A stretch of DNA of 25,060 nt from Lactovum sp047974165 (GCA_047974165.1 JBKECB010000051.1:1-25060); one strand, 5' to 3'. Positions 15,091 to 22,972 are shown, numbered from the stretch's first letter. A program made the numbers and translations. Notes: a model not told the origin generated them from the sequence alone.

Positions 15091-17355
15091 ATGAATTCAT
15101 TATCAGACGGATTAAATAGTAAGCAAAAAGAAGCGGTGGAGACAACTGAAGGACCACTTTTGATTATGGCTGGAGCAGGTTCAGGTAAGACACGTGTTTT
15201 GACACACCGTATTGCTTATTTGATTGATGAAAAGATGATTAATCCTTGGAATATTTTGGCAATCACTTTTACAAATAAAGCTGCAAGAGAAATGCGTGAA
15301 CGTGCAATTCAACTTTCTGCTGAATCACAAGATTCTTTAATTGCCACTTTTCATTCAATGTGCGTTCGTATTTTAAGACGAGATGCAGATAAGATTGGTT
15401 ATCAGCGCTCATTTACAATTTTAGACCCAAGTGACCAGAGAACATTGATGAAGCGAATATTGAAAGACTTTAATCTTGACCCAAAGACATATCCTCCAAA
15501 GTCTATTTTATCAGCTATTTCAAATGCAAAAAATGATTTATTAGATGAAAAAGCTTATGAAAAGTCTGCTAATCCAAGAAATCCCAAAACTCTTTTATAT
15601 GCTCGCTGTTATAAAGTTTATCAAGAAGAGTTACGAAAATCAGAAGCGATGGATTTTGATGATTTGATTATGCAAACTCTCAAACTTTTTGATAAAAATC
15701 CAGAAACTTTAGCATATTATCAAGGGAAATGGCAGTATATCCATGTTGATGAGTATCAAGATACAAATCAAGCTCAATATCAGTTAGTTCAACTCCTCTC
15801 TTCTCGATTTAAAAATATTTGTGTGGTTGGAGATGCGGATCAGTCTATTTATGGTTGGCGTGGTGCTGATATGGAGAATATTCTTAACTTCGAAAAAGAC
15901 TACCCTGAGGCAAAGATTGTTTTATTAGAAGAAAATTATCGCTCAACTCAAACTATCTTAAAGGCTGCAAATGAGATTATCAAAAATAATGTTAACCGTC
16001 GTGAGAAGAATCTTTGGACTTCTAATGAGCAAGGAAGTAAAATTATTTACTATCGTGCGGATGATGAAAAAGATGAAGCAGAGTATGTTGTAAGCCAAAT
16101 TGAAGTGCAATCTAAAAACTTAAATTATTCTGATTTTGCAGTTTTATATCGTACGAATGCTCAGTCACGTACAGTGGAGGAAGCTTTATTAAAATCAAAT
16201 ATTCCTTATACAATGGTAGGGGGAACAAAATTCTACTCTCGTAAAGAAATTAGAGATTTAATTGCTTACCTTAATATCCTTTCAAATAGTGCAGATAATA
16301 TTAGCTTTGAGCGTATTGTTAATGAGCCTAAACGAGGAGTTGGCCCTGGAACTATAGATAAGTTACGCCAGTTTTCTCTCCAGCAAAATAAGTCATTATT
16401 AGATTCATTGATGGATCTACCCTTATCTAAAATTACTGGAAGAGCAGCAGCAGAACTTTATAATTTAGCTTTAAAGTTGGATATTTTAAAGCAGTCAATC
16501 GATAAACTCTCAATTACAGGAATACTTGAAGAACTTTTAAGCCAGACAGGTTATATGAGAGAGTTAAATAAACAAAATACATTAGAAAGTCAGACACGTA
16601 TTGAAAATATTGAGGAATTTAAGTCAGTTACTCAAGCATTTGACCAAAAAGTTTTAGATAGTGAAAGTACGGAAACAGGTTTAGAGAGGCTTTCAAGATT
16701 TTTAAATGATCTTTCTCTTATTATGGATACAGATAGTGCTGAGGATAAGAAAGCAGCAGGAGTTACTTTAATGACTCTTCATGCAGCTAAAGGACTTGAA
16801 TTTCCAGTTGTTTTTCTAGTAGGACTTGAAGAAGGGATTTTTCCTCTTGGGCGTGTCAATGATAATATTGAAGAACTTGAAGAAGAAAGACGCTTGGCTT
16901 ATGTAGGAATTACACGTGCAGAGAAGCAACTTTATTTTATAAATACACAGGTACGTGTTCTTTATGGAAAATCTAGCTACAATCGGCCTAGTCGTTTTAT
17001 TTCAGAAATAAGTTCAGATTTACTTAATTATCAAGGATTAGCTTCTTCTAAAAACACAAGTTATAATGTGATGTATTCTGGATCTTCTGAAAGATTTACA
17101 GGTAATCAATCGATGGATGAAGCCATTCATTTGAGAAAAGAAAAAATACATGCTCAGCAAGTATGGAAGAAGGAAATAAAGCAAACAGATATTAATTGGC
17201 AGATGGGAGATACTGCACGTCATAAAAAGTGGGGTGATGGTGTTGTATTAGGAGTAACTGGACCAGAAAACAATCGCCAATTAAAAATAAATTTCCCTGA
17301 AATAGGAATGAAAAATTTACTTGCGAATATTGCACCTATAGAAAAAGTAGAATGA
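15091..17355 (+). CDS. pcrA: ATP-dependent 3'-5' DNA helicase PcrA/UvrD
   Basis: PcrA unwinds DNA in nucleotide excision repair and in replication of rolling-circle plasmids, and clears RecA filaments. The 754-residue protein has the whole superfamily 1A motif set: Q motif LNSKQKEAV (8-16), Walker A GAGSGKT (28-34), Ia ITFTNKAA (58-65), TFHSMC (86-91), Walker B VDEYQD (219-224), VVGDADQSIYGWRGAD (245-260), ENYRSTQ, the late TLHAAKGLEF block, and EERRLAYVGITRA. The C-terminal 70 residues, WGDGVVLGVTG and following, form the Tudor-like domain of PcrA that contacts RNA polymerase. No ribosome site precedes the ATG, which is six bases after a strong -10. It is followed after 76 bases by lemA. Confidence 0.95.
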   Translation: MNSLSDGLNSKQKEAVETTEGPLLIMAGAGSGKTRVLTHRIAYLIDEKMINPWNILAITFTNKAAREMRERAIQLSAESQDSLIATFHSMCVRILRRDADKIGYQRSFTILDPSDQRTLMKRILKDFNLDPKTYPPKSILSAISNAKNDLLDEKAYEKSANPRNPKTLLYARCYKVYQEELRKSEAMDFDDLIMQTLKLFDKNPETLAYYQGKWQYIHVDEYQDTNQAQYQLVQLLSSRFKNICVVGDADQSIYGWRGADMENILNFEKDYPEAKIVLLEENYRSTQTILKAANEIIKNNVNRREKNLWTSNEQGSKIIYYRADDEKDEAEYVVSQIEVQSKNLNYSDFAVLYRTNAQSRTVEEALLKSNIPYTMVGGTKFYSRKEIRDLIAYLNILSNSADNISFERIVNEPKRGVGPGTIDKLRQFSLQQNKSLLDSLMDLPLSKITGRAAAELYNLALKLDILKQSIDKLSITGILEELLSQTGYMRELNKQNTLESQTRIENIEEFKSVTQAFDQKVLDSESTETGLERLSRFLNDLSLIMDTDSAEDKKAAGVTLMTLHAAKGLEFPVVFLVGLEEGIFPLGRVNDNIEELEEERRLAYVGITRAEKQLYFINTQVRVLYGKSSYNRPSRFISEISSDLLNYQGLASSKNTSYNVMYSGSSERFTGNQSMDEAIHLRKEKIHAQQVWKKEIKQTDINWQMGDTARHKKWGDGVVLGVTGPENNRQLKINFPEIGMKNLLANIAPIEKVE

Positions 17356-17359
17356 AAGA

Positions 17360-17407
17360 TACATAAATTAAAATATGTAAATATAACAACGTAATTTTAA
17401 TTATGTA
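17360..17407. repeat. Long imperfect inverted repeat between pcrA and lemA
   Basis: Arms 17360-17378 and 17389-17407 pair over about 18 positions with one single-base bulge on each side and one G-U pair, around a ten-base loop. It begins just after the pcrA stop. No T run follows on either strand, so it is not a standard terminator. Confidence 0.6.
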
Positions 17408-17431
17408 AAAACTATAAATGAAAGGATTCGA

Positions 17432-17998
17432 ATGGTCTATATATTAATTATCTTAGTATTAATTATATTTTTTGTTATCTGGCTTTTTTGGCATGGACGA
17501 AATAAGCTGGTGAGACTTTCAGTAAATGTAGATGAAGCGTCATCTCAGATAAATACTCAACTTCAAAGACGCTATGACTTACTTCCAAATCTTGTAGAAA
17601 CAGTCAAAGCTTATGCAAAGTATGAAAGTGAAACCTTTGAAAAAATAACAAAGGCAAGAAATAGTCTAGCTCAAGCTTTAAATGCAGCTGATCCTGAATT
17701 ATTAAAAGAAGCAGATATTCAATTTCAACAGGCTCAGTTTTCTATTCAACTAGTGGCTGAGAAGTATCCTGATCTTAAAGCGAGTGAAAATTTTCTAAAT
17801 TTACAAGAAGAGTTAACGACAACAGAAAATAAGATTGCTTATGCACGTCAAGCCTTTAATGATAGTGTAAGAGAGTATAATACAGAGATCCAGGTATTTC
17901 CAATTATTTTAATTGCAGAAAAGCTGGGATTTAAAGAACGTCAGATGTTTGAGCTAAGTTCAGAAGAGGCTAGAGAAGTTGTAGAGGTAGGGGTATAA
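17432..17998 (+). CDS. lemA: LemA family membrane protein
   Basis: The 188-residue protein starts with one strongly hydrophobic helix (about 2-20), followed by a helical domain with the LemA signature: VRLSVNVDEASSQINTQLQRR near 26-46, then YDLLPNLVETVKAYAKYE and FEKITKARN. The family is widespread and its molecular role is not settled, but it is commonly encoded next to the protease HtpX, as here, where the lemA stop overlaps the htpX ATG by one base. The start is supported by AAAGGA five bases upstream. A role together with HtpX in membrane-protein quality control is inferred from position only. Confidence 0.94.
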   Translation: MVYILIILVLIIFFVIWLFWHGRNKLVRLSVNVDEASSQINTQLQRRYDLLPNLVETVKAYAKYESETFEKITKARNSLAQALNAADPELLKEADIQFQQAQFSIQLVAEKYPDLKASENFLNLQEELTTTENKIAYARQAFNDSVREYNTEIQVFPIILIAEKLGFKERQMFELSSEEAREVVEVGV

Positions 17999-18987
17999 TG
18001 CAAACAAATTTTAGAAATGAAATTGTACGCTTAAAAAAGGGAATACGTATTGCCTGGATGATTAATTTTACGATTCTTTGCTTTGTTTTTATTGCAGGCC
18101 TAAGTTTAATTAATTTAAATACTTACAGTACAAACTCAGAACTGCTTGCGAGTATGATGACAAATGTAGCTATCTCAGTTTTTTTAGCAGTGATTGTAAT
18201 GTTTTTTGTAAGTAAACAGGCAACAGCTATTTTACTTTCAGCACCTGCTGGAGATGCTGTTGAGCAGACGACGGGTCAACTTTACAATATTGTTGAAGAA
18301 ATATCGATTGCTGCATCACTAAAGCATCCACCTCGTCTTTATCTTCTGCGTGGCTCAGGCGTACCTAATGCTTATGCTTGTGCTGATAATTCAGGAAATT
18401 CTCAAGTTGTTGTAACAGAAGAGTTATTAAATATACTAAAAAGTCGTGAAGAAATTGAAGGAGTAATTGCTCATGAAATAGGACACATCGTCCAAGGAGA
18501 TAGTCAAGCAATGACAAAACTTGTTGCTTTAACTTCAATTACAGCTTTAATTGCGGGAACTGCATCACGTTTTATTTATTTTGGAGGAAGCAGAAATAGA
18601 AATAGTCGTGACAATAAATCAAATCCTTTAGCAATAATTATTGTTGTTGTGTCCATGATTTTCTTAACAGTTGCTCCTTTGCTCGCTAAAGTAGCTGAAG
18701 CTTATATGTCAAGAGAACGAGAATCACGTGCAGATGCGAGTGCAGTACAGTTTACTAGAAATCCAACAGGACTTGCGACAGCTTTATTACATTTAGAAGG
18801 TGGAGTGGTTAATTTACAGAAGAAAGACCAAGAAGTTTTTAATAAAACCCTTGGTCCGGTTGCATTTTTCAATCCTATGTCCTTAAAAATGGATTTGAGT
18901 ACACACCCATCAACTGAAAAGCGTGTTCATGATTTGATTGCAATGGGTGCTCAGATTGATAATGATGGGGAAGAAAATGGAGAATAA
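17998..18987 (+). CDS. htpX: Membrane zinc metalloprotease HtpX
   Basis: HtpX is an M48-family protease that cuts misfolded membrane proteins. The 329-residue protein has two N-terminal membrane helices (about 19-39 and 54-72), then the zinc site HEIGH (159-163) with catalytic Glu160, two further hydrophobic helices (about 175-190 and 210-230), and the SREREsRAD segment (238-246), where Glu242 is the likely third zinc ligand. The protein is somewhat long through an Asp/Gly/Glu-rich tail. Ribosome sequences GAGG and GGGG lie just before the ATG, which overlaps the lemA stop by one base. The tag start lies inside its 3' end. Confidence 0.95.
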   Translation: MQTNFRNEIVRLKKGIRIAWMINFTILCFVFIAGLSLINLNTYSTNSELLASMMTNVAISVFLAVIVMFFVSKQATAILLSAPAGDAVEQTTGQLYNIVEEISIAASLKHPPRLYLLRGSGVPNAYACADNSGNSQVVVTEELLNILKSREEIEGVIAHEIGHIVQGDSQAMTKLVALTSITALIAGTASRFIYFGGSRNRNSRDNKSNPLAIIIVVVSMIFLTVAPLLAKVAEAYMSRERESRADASAVQFTRNPTGLATALLHLEGGVVNLQKKDQEVFNKTLGPVAFFNPMSLKMDLSTHPSTEKRVHDLIAMGAQIDNDGEENGE

Positions 18988-19549
18988 AAAACGTTGTCAA
19001 TGGTGTCAATCCTCTGAAAAAATGATGGAATATCATGATAATTACTGGGGAAGTCCAGTTCATGATGATCAAGAACTTTATGCTAAGCTAGTCTTGGATT
19101 TAAATCAGGCAGGTCTTTCCTGGAAGACAATTTTAAATAAAACAGAAAATTTTTATGAAGCTTATGACCAATTTGACATTAAAAAAGTAGCAAACTATAC
19201 AGAAGAAGACAGAGAGAGACTTATTCAAAACTCTGGAATTATTCGTAATAAATTAAAAATAAATGCAGCGATTATTAATGCACAGAAGGTATTAGAAATT
19301 CAAAAAGAGTTTGGGACTTTTGATGCCTATCTCTGGAAATTTGTAGATGGAAAGAGTGTTCAACATCATATAAAAGATGAGACTAAAGTTCCAGCTTCTG
19401 ACGACTTGTCAGATAAGATATCTAAAGATATGAAAAAAAGAGGCTTTAAATTTACAGGAACAACTGTTATTTATGCTTATTTACAAGCAGTAGGGATTAT
19501 TAATGACCATGTAGAAAGTTGTTTTAGATATCAGGAATTAAGCTCTTAA
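18977..19549 (+). CDS. tag: DNA-3-methyladenine glycosylase I
   Basis: Tag removes N3-methyladenine from alkylated DNA, starting base excision repair. The start is placed at 18977 (190 residues) because family proteins begin a few residues before the RCxW zinc motif, and GGGGAAG lies just upstream; earlier ATGs at 18938, 18962 and 18965 would add a non-family extension. It overlaps the htpX end by 11 bases. The zinc ligands are recognisable: Cys7 in RCQWC, His20 in EYHDNYWG, and the His and Cys of NDHVESC near the C-terminus. The AGLSW segment with the base-stacking Trp is present, and KKRGFKFTGTT follows. The residue matching the conserved base-contacting Glu38 of E. coli Tag is Asp (LDLNQAGLSW). 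Confidence 0.93.
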   Translation: MENKKRCQWCQSSEKMMEYHDNYWGSPVHDDQELYAKLVLDLNQAGLSWKTILNKTENFYEAYDQFDIKKVANYTEEDRERLIQNSGIIRNKLKINAAIINAQKVLEIQKEFGTFDAYLWKFVDGKSVQHHIKDETKVPASDDLSDKISKDMKKRGFKFTGTTVIYAYLQAVGIINDHVESCFRYQELSS

Positions 19550-19562
19550 TAAAGGAGAGGAT

Positions 19563-19997
19563 ATGAGACCAACACTAGACCAGTATTTTATGGAGATTGC
19601 TTATCTTACCTCATCAAGAGGGACCTGTGATCGACGTTTAGTAGGTGCTTTGATTGTGAAAGATAAGCATATTATTGCAACAGGATATAATGGCTCTGTC
19701 TATGCTGATGTCCATTGTGATGAAGCAGGACATTTGATGGAAAATAATCACTGTATAAGAACAGTACATGCCGAGCAAAATGCATTAATACAATGTGCAA
19801 AGTATGGTGAGTCTACAGATCAGACAATTATTTACCTAACAGATTTTCCTTGCTTAATTTGTACAAAACTTATCATACAGTCAGGAGTAAAAGAAGTTAT
19901 CTACGCTCGTGAATATGGTCAGACAGATTATTGTAAGAAACTCTTTAAGCATGCTAAGATTTCTTATCGTCAATATCAACTAGAAGAAAAACACTAA
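19563..19997 (+). CDS. comEB: Deoxycytidylate (dCMP) deaminase, ComEB family
   Basis: The enzyme deaminates dCMP to dUMP, the precursor for thymidylate. The 144-residue protein has the zinc-dependent cytidine-deaminase signature: HAE at 69-71, with His69 as ligand and Glu71 as proton shuttle, and PCLIC at 96-100 with ligands Cys97 and Cys100. The N-terminal segment SRGTCDRRLVGALIV and the GYNGS turn (41-45) are those of dCMP deaminases; the extra Cys and His residues around 52-64 fit the structural zinc seen in this branch. A strong ribosome site, AAAGGAGAGG, precedes the ATG. It lies 13 bases after tag and ends the lemA-htpX-tag-comEB run at a terminator that begins at its stop codon. The comE operon link in the name is historical; no competence genes are near. 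Confidence 0.92.
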   Translation: MRPTLDQYFMEIAYLTSSRGTCDRRLVGALIVKDKHIIATGYNGSVYADVHCDEAGHLMENNHCIRTVHAEQNALIQCAKYGESTDQTIIYLTDFPCLICTKLIIQSGVKEVIYAREYGQTDYCKKLFKHAKISYRQYQLEEKH

Positions 19998-20016
19998 AAA
20001 ATTAGTGTTTTTTATT
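19986..20016 (+). terminator. Rho-independent terminator after comEB
   Basis: AAAAACACTAA and TTAGTGTTTTTT pair around a short A loop and end in a T run. The left arm overlaps the comEB stop codon. Confidence 0.85.
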
Positions 20017-20032
20017 TTAAGTTTGAGATTAG

Positions 20033-20077
20033 TTTCATTAAAGTTAATTGAAAGGAAATTTTCATAAACTTTATTTT
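20033..20077 (+). promoter_or_regulatory. Putative promoter region of the VTC cassette with repeated TTTCA/TGAAA
   Basis: TTGAAA at 20048-20053 with TATTTT at 20072-20077 (18-base spacer) is a possible promoter. TTTCAT occurs at 20033-20038 and 20060-20065 and the complement TGAAA at 20049-20053, forming direct and inverted repeats around the -35. A regulator site is possible but unproven. Confidence 0.35.
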
Positions 20078-20093
20078 ATAGAAAGTGAGGCTT

Positions 20094-20795
20094 ATGAAAT
20101 TATCAAATATTTTTGAAAGAAAAGAAGTAAAGTATCGTTTAACTCATAAACAATACCAAGATATCCAAGAACTTTTAAAAGATAAAATGCAAGAAGATAA
20201 ATATGGAGAACATAGTATTTTGTCTTTATATTATGATACAGATGACTATCAGATGATAAGAAAATCAATAGAAAAACCTGATTATAAAGAGAAGTTTCGA
20301 ATTCGTTCTTATGGCTGTGCAGAGAAAAATAAAGAAATTTTTTTAGAAATAAAGAAGAAAATTAATGGTATTGTTTATAAACGACGTGAAAAATTTATCT
20401 TAAATGAGTTAAATTTTAAGTCTTTTCTCAAACTTGAAAATCAAACTCAGCGTGAGATAAACTACCTCTTTAGTAAATATCCACTTAAAGCAAAAGTATT
20501 AATTGCTTATGAAAGAGTTGCCATGTATGACAAAGAAACAAAAGAATTTAGAATTACCTTTGATAAAAATATACGATATCGAAAAGAAAATCTATCTATT
20601 AAAGACAGCTCAGGTGAGGCGATAGATCCTGAATTAGAGGTTTTAATGGAAGTAAAAGCTTTGGGTGCATATCCTATATGGTTTGTCTCGATTTTAAATC
20701 AATTTAAACTTCAAAAAAGTTCATTTTCAAAGTTTGCAACAAGTTATAAAAATCATCTTCAATTTGAAAAAGAAAATGATCAACTCTCAGCTTAA
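20094..20795 (+). CDS. Polyphosphate polymerase (VTC) domain protein
   Basis: The start is the ATG at 20094 because GTGAGG at 20085-20090 is its ribosome site; the GTG inside that site is rejected. The 233-residue protein is a stand-alone VTC domain, a triphosphate-tunnel fold that in yeast Vtc4 makes polyphosphate from ATP. The basic and acidic tunnel strands can be seen: ERKEVKYRL at 8-16, KFRIRSY at 67-73 with two arginines, FLEIKKK at 83-89, KRREKF at 96-101, ERVAMY at 140-145, FRITFD at 152-157 and LMEVKALGAYP at 184-194, where Glu186 fits a metal ligand. The tail SSFSKF is also typical. There is no SPX or membrane domain, so membrane association would come from the next gene. Polyphosphate synthesis is inferred from the family; bacterial members are mostly uncharacterised. 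Confidence 0.85.
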   Translation: MKLSNIFERKEVKYRLTHKQYQDIQELLKDKMQEDKYGEHSILSLYYDTDDYQMIRKSIEKPDYKEKFRIRSYGCAEKNKEIFLEIKKKINGIVYKRREKFILNELNFKSFLKLENQTQREINYLFSKYPLKAKVLIAYERVAMYDKETKEFRITFDKNIRYRKENLSIKDSSGEAIDPELEVLMEVKALGAYPIWFVSILNQFKLQKSSFSKFATSYKNHLQFEKENDQLSA

Positions 20796-20821
20796 AAAAA
20801 TAAATAATAGAAAGAAAAAAT

Positions 20822-21466
20822 ATGAATTTAACATCTTTTATCATTAATGCTTTGGTCTCGCTTACTTTAGGAATTTTGATTGCTCTCGTGCATAGTTATA
20901 AAAATAACTCAAGTCGAAATTTCCTTCTAACTCTTGCAAGTTTGCCTATTTTAGTACAGGTTGTCATTAGTTTAGTGAATGGGAATTTAGGAACTGGAGT
21001 TGCAGTGATGGGAGCTTTCTCAATCATTCGCTTTCGCTCAGTTGCTGGTGGAGCACGTGAGATTTTATCTGTTTTTTGGGCGATGTCGATTGGTTTAGCA
21101 ACAGGAACCTCACAGCCTCTTTATGCTTGTTTGTTCTCAGTTATAACAGCAGTTTTTATTATTCTTCTTGAAATGATTCAGTTTAAAGGATTTTCAGGAA
21201 ATTTAGCTAATCGTAGAATTAAGATAACAATTGCTGAAGATTTAGATATCCCTCATTTATTTGATGATATTTTTAAAAAATATAGTCATTTTTATGAGCT
21301 AGAAAATGTAAAAACAACACAAATGGGATCACTTTATGAACTTCGATATCATGTAAAAATGAAGGACTTAGAAGATGAAAAAGATCTCTTAGATGAGATT
21401 CGTATCAGAAATGGAAACTTACCTGTCTCTTCAGCTAAAGTTTCTCAGAATGCTGAGGTCCTTTGA
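20822..21466 (+). CDS. DUF4956 domain membrane protein
   Basis: The 214-residue protein has about four membrane helices (around 5-24, 33-53, 80-96 and 98-120). The conserved loop GAFSIIRFRSVAGGAREI lies at 64-81 and is the signature of DUF4956, a family of unknown function often encoded next to VTC-domain proteins. From about 130 onward it is a soluble alpha/beta domain of about 85 residues. The arginine-rich loop at the membrane edge could contact phosphate or the VTC partner; that is speculation. The ribosome site is weak (AGAAAG). The gene lies 26 bases after the VTC gene and its TGA overlaps the ATG of the lipoprotein gene by one base, so the three are very probably one operon. Confidence 0.85.
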   Translation: MNLTSFIINALVSLTLGILIALVHSYKNNSSRNFLLTLASLPILVQVVISLVNGNLGTGVAVMGAFSIIRFRSVAGGAREILSVFWAMSIGLATGTSQPLYACLFSVITAVFIILLEMIQFKGFSGNLANRRIKITIAEDLDIPHLFDDIFKKYSHFYELENVKTTQMGSLYELRYHVKMKDLEDEKDLLDEIRIRNGNLPVSSAKVSQNAEVL

Positions 21467-22791
21467 TGAAAAAAAGAATATGGATTTTAATCAGTCTTAT
21501 TTCCCTTTTCTTTATGACCGCCTGCTCAAAAAAAGAAGAAACAATAAGCTCATCAAGTCAGACAACTACAAGCTCAGTAACAGAAGCAGCAGAGGTTAGT
21601 TCCTTTAACTCTGTTACAGAAGCACTCTCAAGTCGACCAACTAAAGAACTAATGGGAGATGAAGGAGATAAAGAAGCTGCGGATCAGTCTTATGACTTAT
21701 CGGAAGGAACAGTCACGATTACAAAAGCAGGAATCTATTACTTTATAGGGACAAATGAGGATGCTCAAATTATTGTAGAAGCCCCAGAAGATGCAGAAGT
21801 TACTCTTATTTTAAATGGGGTAAATCTAACAAGTAAGTCTGGGCCAGTTATTTTAGGAATAACTGCTGAAAAAATAAAAATTAAATCTCCAGAAGGAGCT
21901 ATTAATTTAGTTTCGGATAGTACAGATAATATTGATTCTTCTGCAATTGATGCGGATACAGACTTGACATTTAATGGAAAGGGGACCATTGTTGTGTCTG
22001 GATTGGCAAATCATGGAATTAAATCTTCAGATGACTTAAAGATAACAAATGGTCTTGTCTATACTTCAGCGATTAATGATGCTCTTATAGGGACAGACTC
22101 AGTTATCTTTGAAGCGGGTACTGCCGTTATTGAGGCAGGAGATAAGGGAGTAAAATCAGATCAGGATAATGGTGATACAGAAAAGTCACTTATTCAAGTA
22201 ATTGCTGGCCTTGCCTATATACAAGCTTCAGGTGAAGGAATGTCTGCAGCAACGATTGATATTCAGGAAGGAGAGATTTCGATTGTTTCAGGAGATGATG
22301 CTGTAAATGCTTCAAGTCAGGTACTGTCCCCTGTTTACAAACAAACTGCTGGTACTCTGAGTTTTGTTTCGGGAGGAGATGGTATCGATTCAAATGGAAC
22401 GATTAATATCACAGGAGGAACAATTATTGCAATTGAAAATTCAAGTGAAGATAATGAACCAATTGATTCAGAAAGTCTTCAAGAGTTTTCGGGAGTAACA
22501 CTACTTGCTGCAGGGACAAATAATGCCTTTCCAGAAACAGAAAGTCAATCTTATGTCTTAATTGGTGCAGTAAATGAGGGAGAAACAATAACTATTGAAG
22601 GTATTGGAGAGTTTATTGCCCCAGCAAACCTTGATAATTTAATTCTCTCAACTCCTAAAATAGAGTCAGGAACAAGCTATAATATAACAGTTGCTTCAAT
22701 AAATAGCACAGTAATTGCAGGTCAAGGGGCAAGTATGGGAATGGGAAATATGCAAACAGGAGGAATGGGAATGCCGGGCTTTTTTAATTAG
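21466..22791 (+). CDS. Secreted lipoprotein with predicted beta-helical (carbohydrate-binding-like) domain
   Basis: The start is the ATG at 21466, overlapping the upstream stop as TGATG with GAGG eight bases before it. The 441-residue protein has a lipoprotein signal peptide: MKKR, a hydrophobic core, and a lipobox ending in TAC with Cys20 as the lipidated residue. A Ser/Thr-rich linker (about 22-57) follows. Residues about 80-420 have many short glycine- and aspartate-containing turns and repeated strands, such as DLTFNGKGTIVVSG, DDLKITNGLVYTSA and GTINITGGTIIA, as in a right-handed beta helix. This resembles the DUF4353 or carbohydrate-binding-domain proteins often found near CotH, VTC and DUF4956 genes. 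The C-terminus (about 420-441) is a Met/Gly-rich tail. Ligand and role are unknown. No terminator is obvious downstream. Confidence 0.82.
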   Translation: MKKRIWILISLISLFFMTACSKKEETISSSSQTTTSSVTEAAEVSSFNSVTEALSSRPTKELMGDEGDKEAADQSYDLSEGTVTITKAGIYYFIGTNEDAQIIVEAPEDAEVTLILNGVNLTSKSGPVILGITAEKIKIKSPEGAINLVSDSTDNIDSSAIDADTDLTFNGKGTIVVSGLANHGIKSSDDLKITNGLVYTSAINDALIGTDSVIFEAGTAVIEAGDKGVKSDQDNGDTEKSLIQVIAGLAYIQASGEGMSAATIDIQEGEISIVSGDDAVNASSQVLSPVYKQTAGTLSFVSGGDGIDSNGTINITGGTIIAIENSSEDNEPIDSESLQEFSGVTLLAAGTNNAFPETESQSYVLIGAVNEGETITIEGIGEFIAPANLDNLILSTPKIESGTSYNITVASINSTVIAGQGASMGMGNMQTGGMGMPGFFN

Positions 22792-22824
22792 TATGAGCAG
22801 ATTTCTTGATTAAAAAAATATAAG

Positions 22825-22853
22825 TTGATAAAATAAATTACCCTAATATTAGG
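22825..22853 (+). promoter_or_regulatory. Palindromic operator candidate over a possible promoter upstream of marR
   Basis: CCTAATATTAGG at 22842-22853 is a perfect 12-base palindrome. It overlaps the -10 of a possible promoter: TTGATA at 22825-22830, 16 bases, TATTAG at 22847-22852. A related half-site, CCTATTA, lies at 22913-22919. The size and symmetry fit a MarR-type operator, so autoregulation by the following gene is plausible. Confidence 0.4.
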
Positions 22854-22933
22854 TTAAAAACTAGTAAAAAATGATAAAAATAGAAGGGATTATTTATAAA
22901 AAAGTCAAAAAACCTATTAAAACTGTATTTTTT

Positions 22934-22942
22934 TGTTAAAAT
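22934..22942 (+). promoter_or_regulatory. Extended -10 promoter of marR
   Basis: TGTTAAAAT lies 30 bases before the marR ATG and would give a leader of about 24 bases containing the GAGGAG ribosome site. A clear -35 is not seen. Confidence 0.55.
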
Positions 22943-22972
22943 AATAATGAGAAGAATATAGAGGAGTAGGAC

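Noticed and set aside
18938..18976. Longer tag reading from 18938
   Set aside because: The extra residues come from the htpX 3' end in another frame, and family proteins begin close to the RCxW motif.
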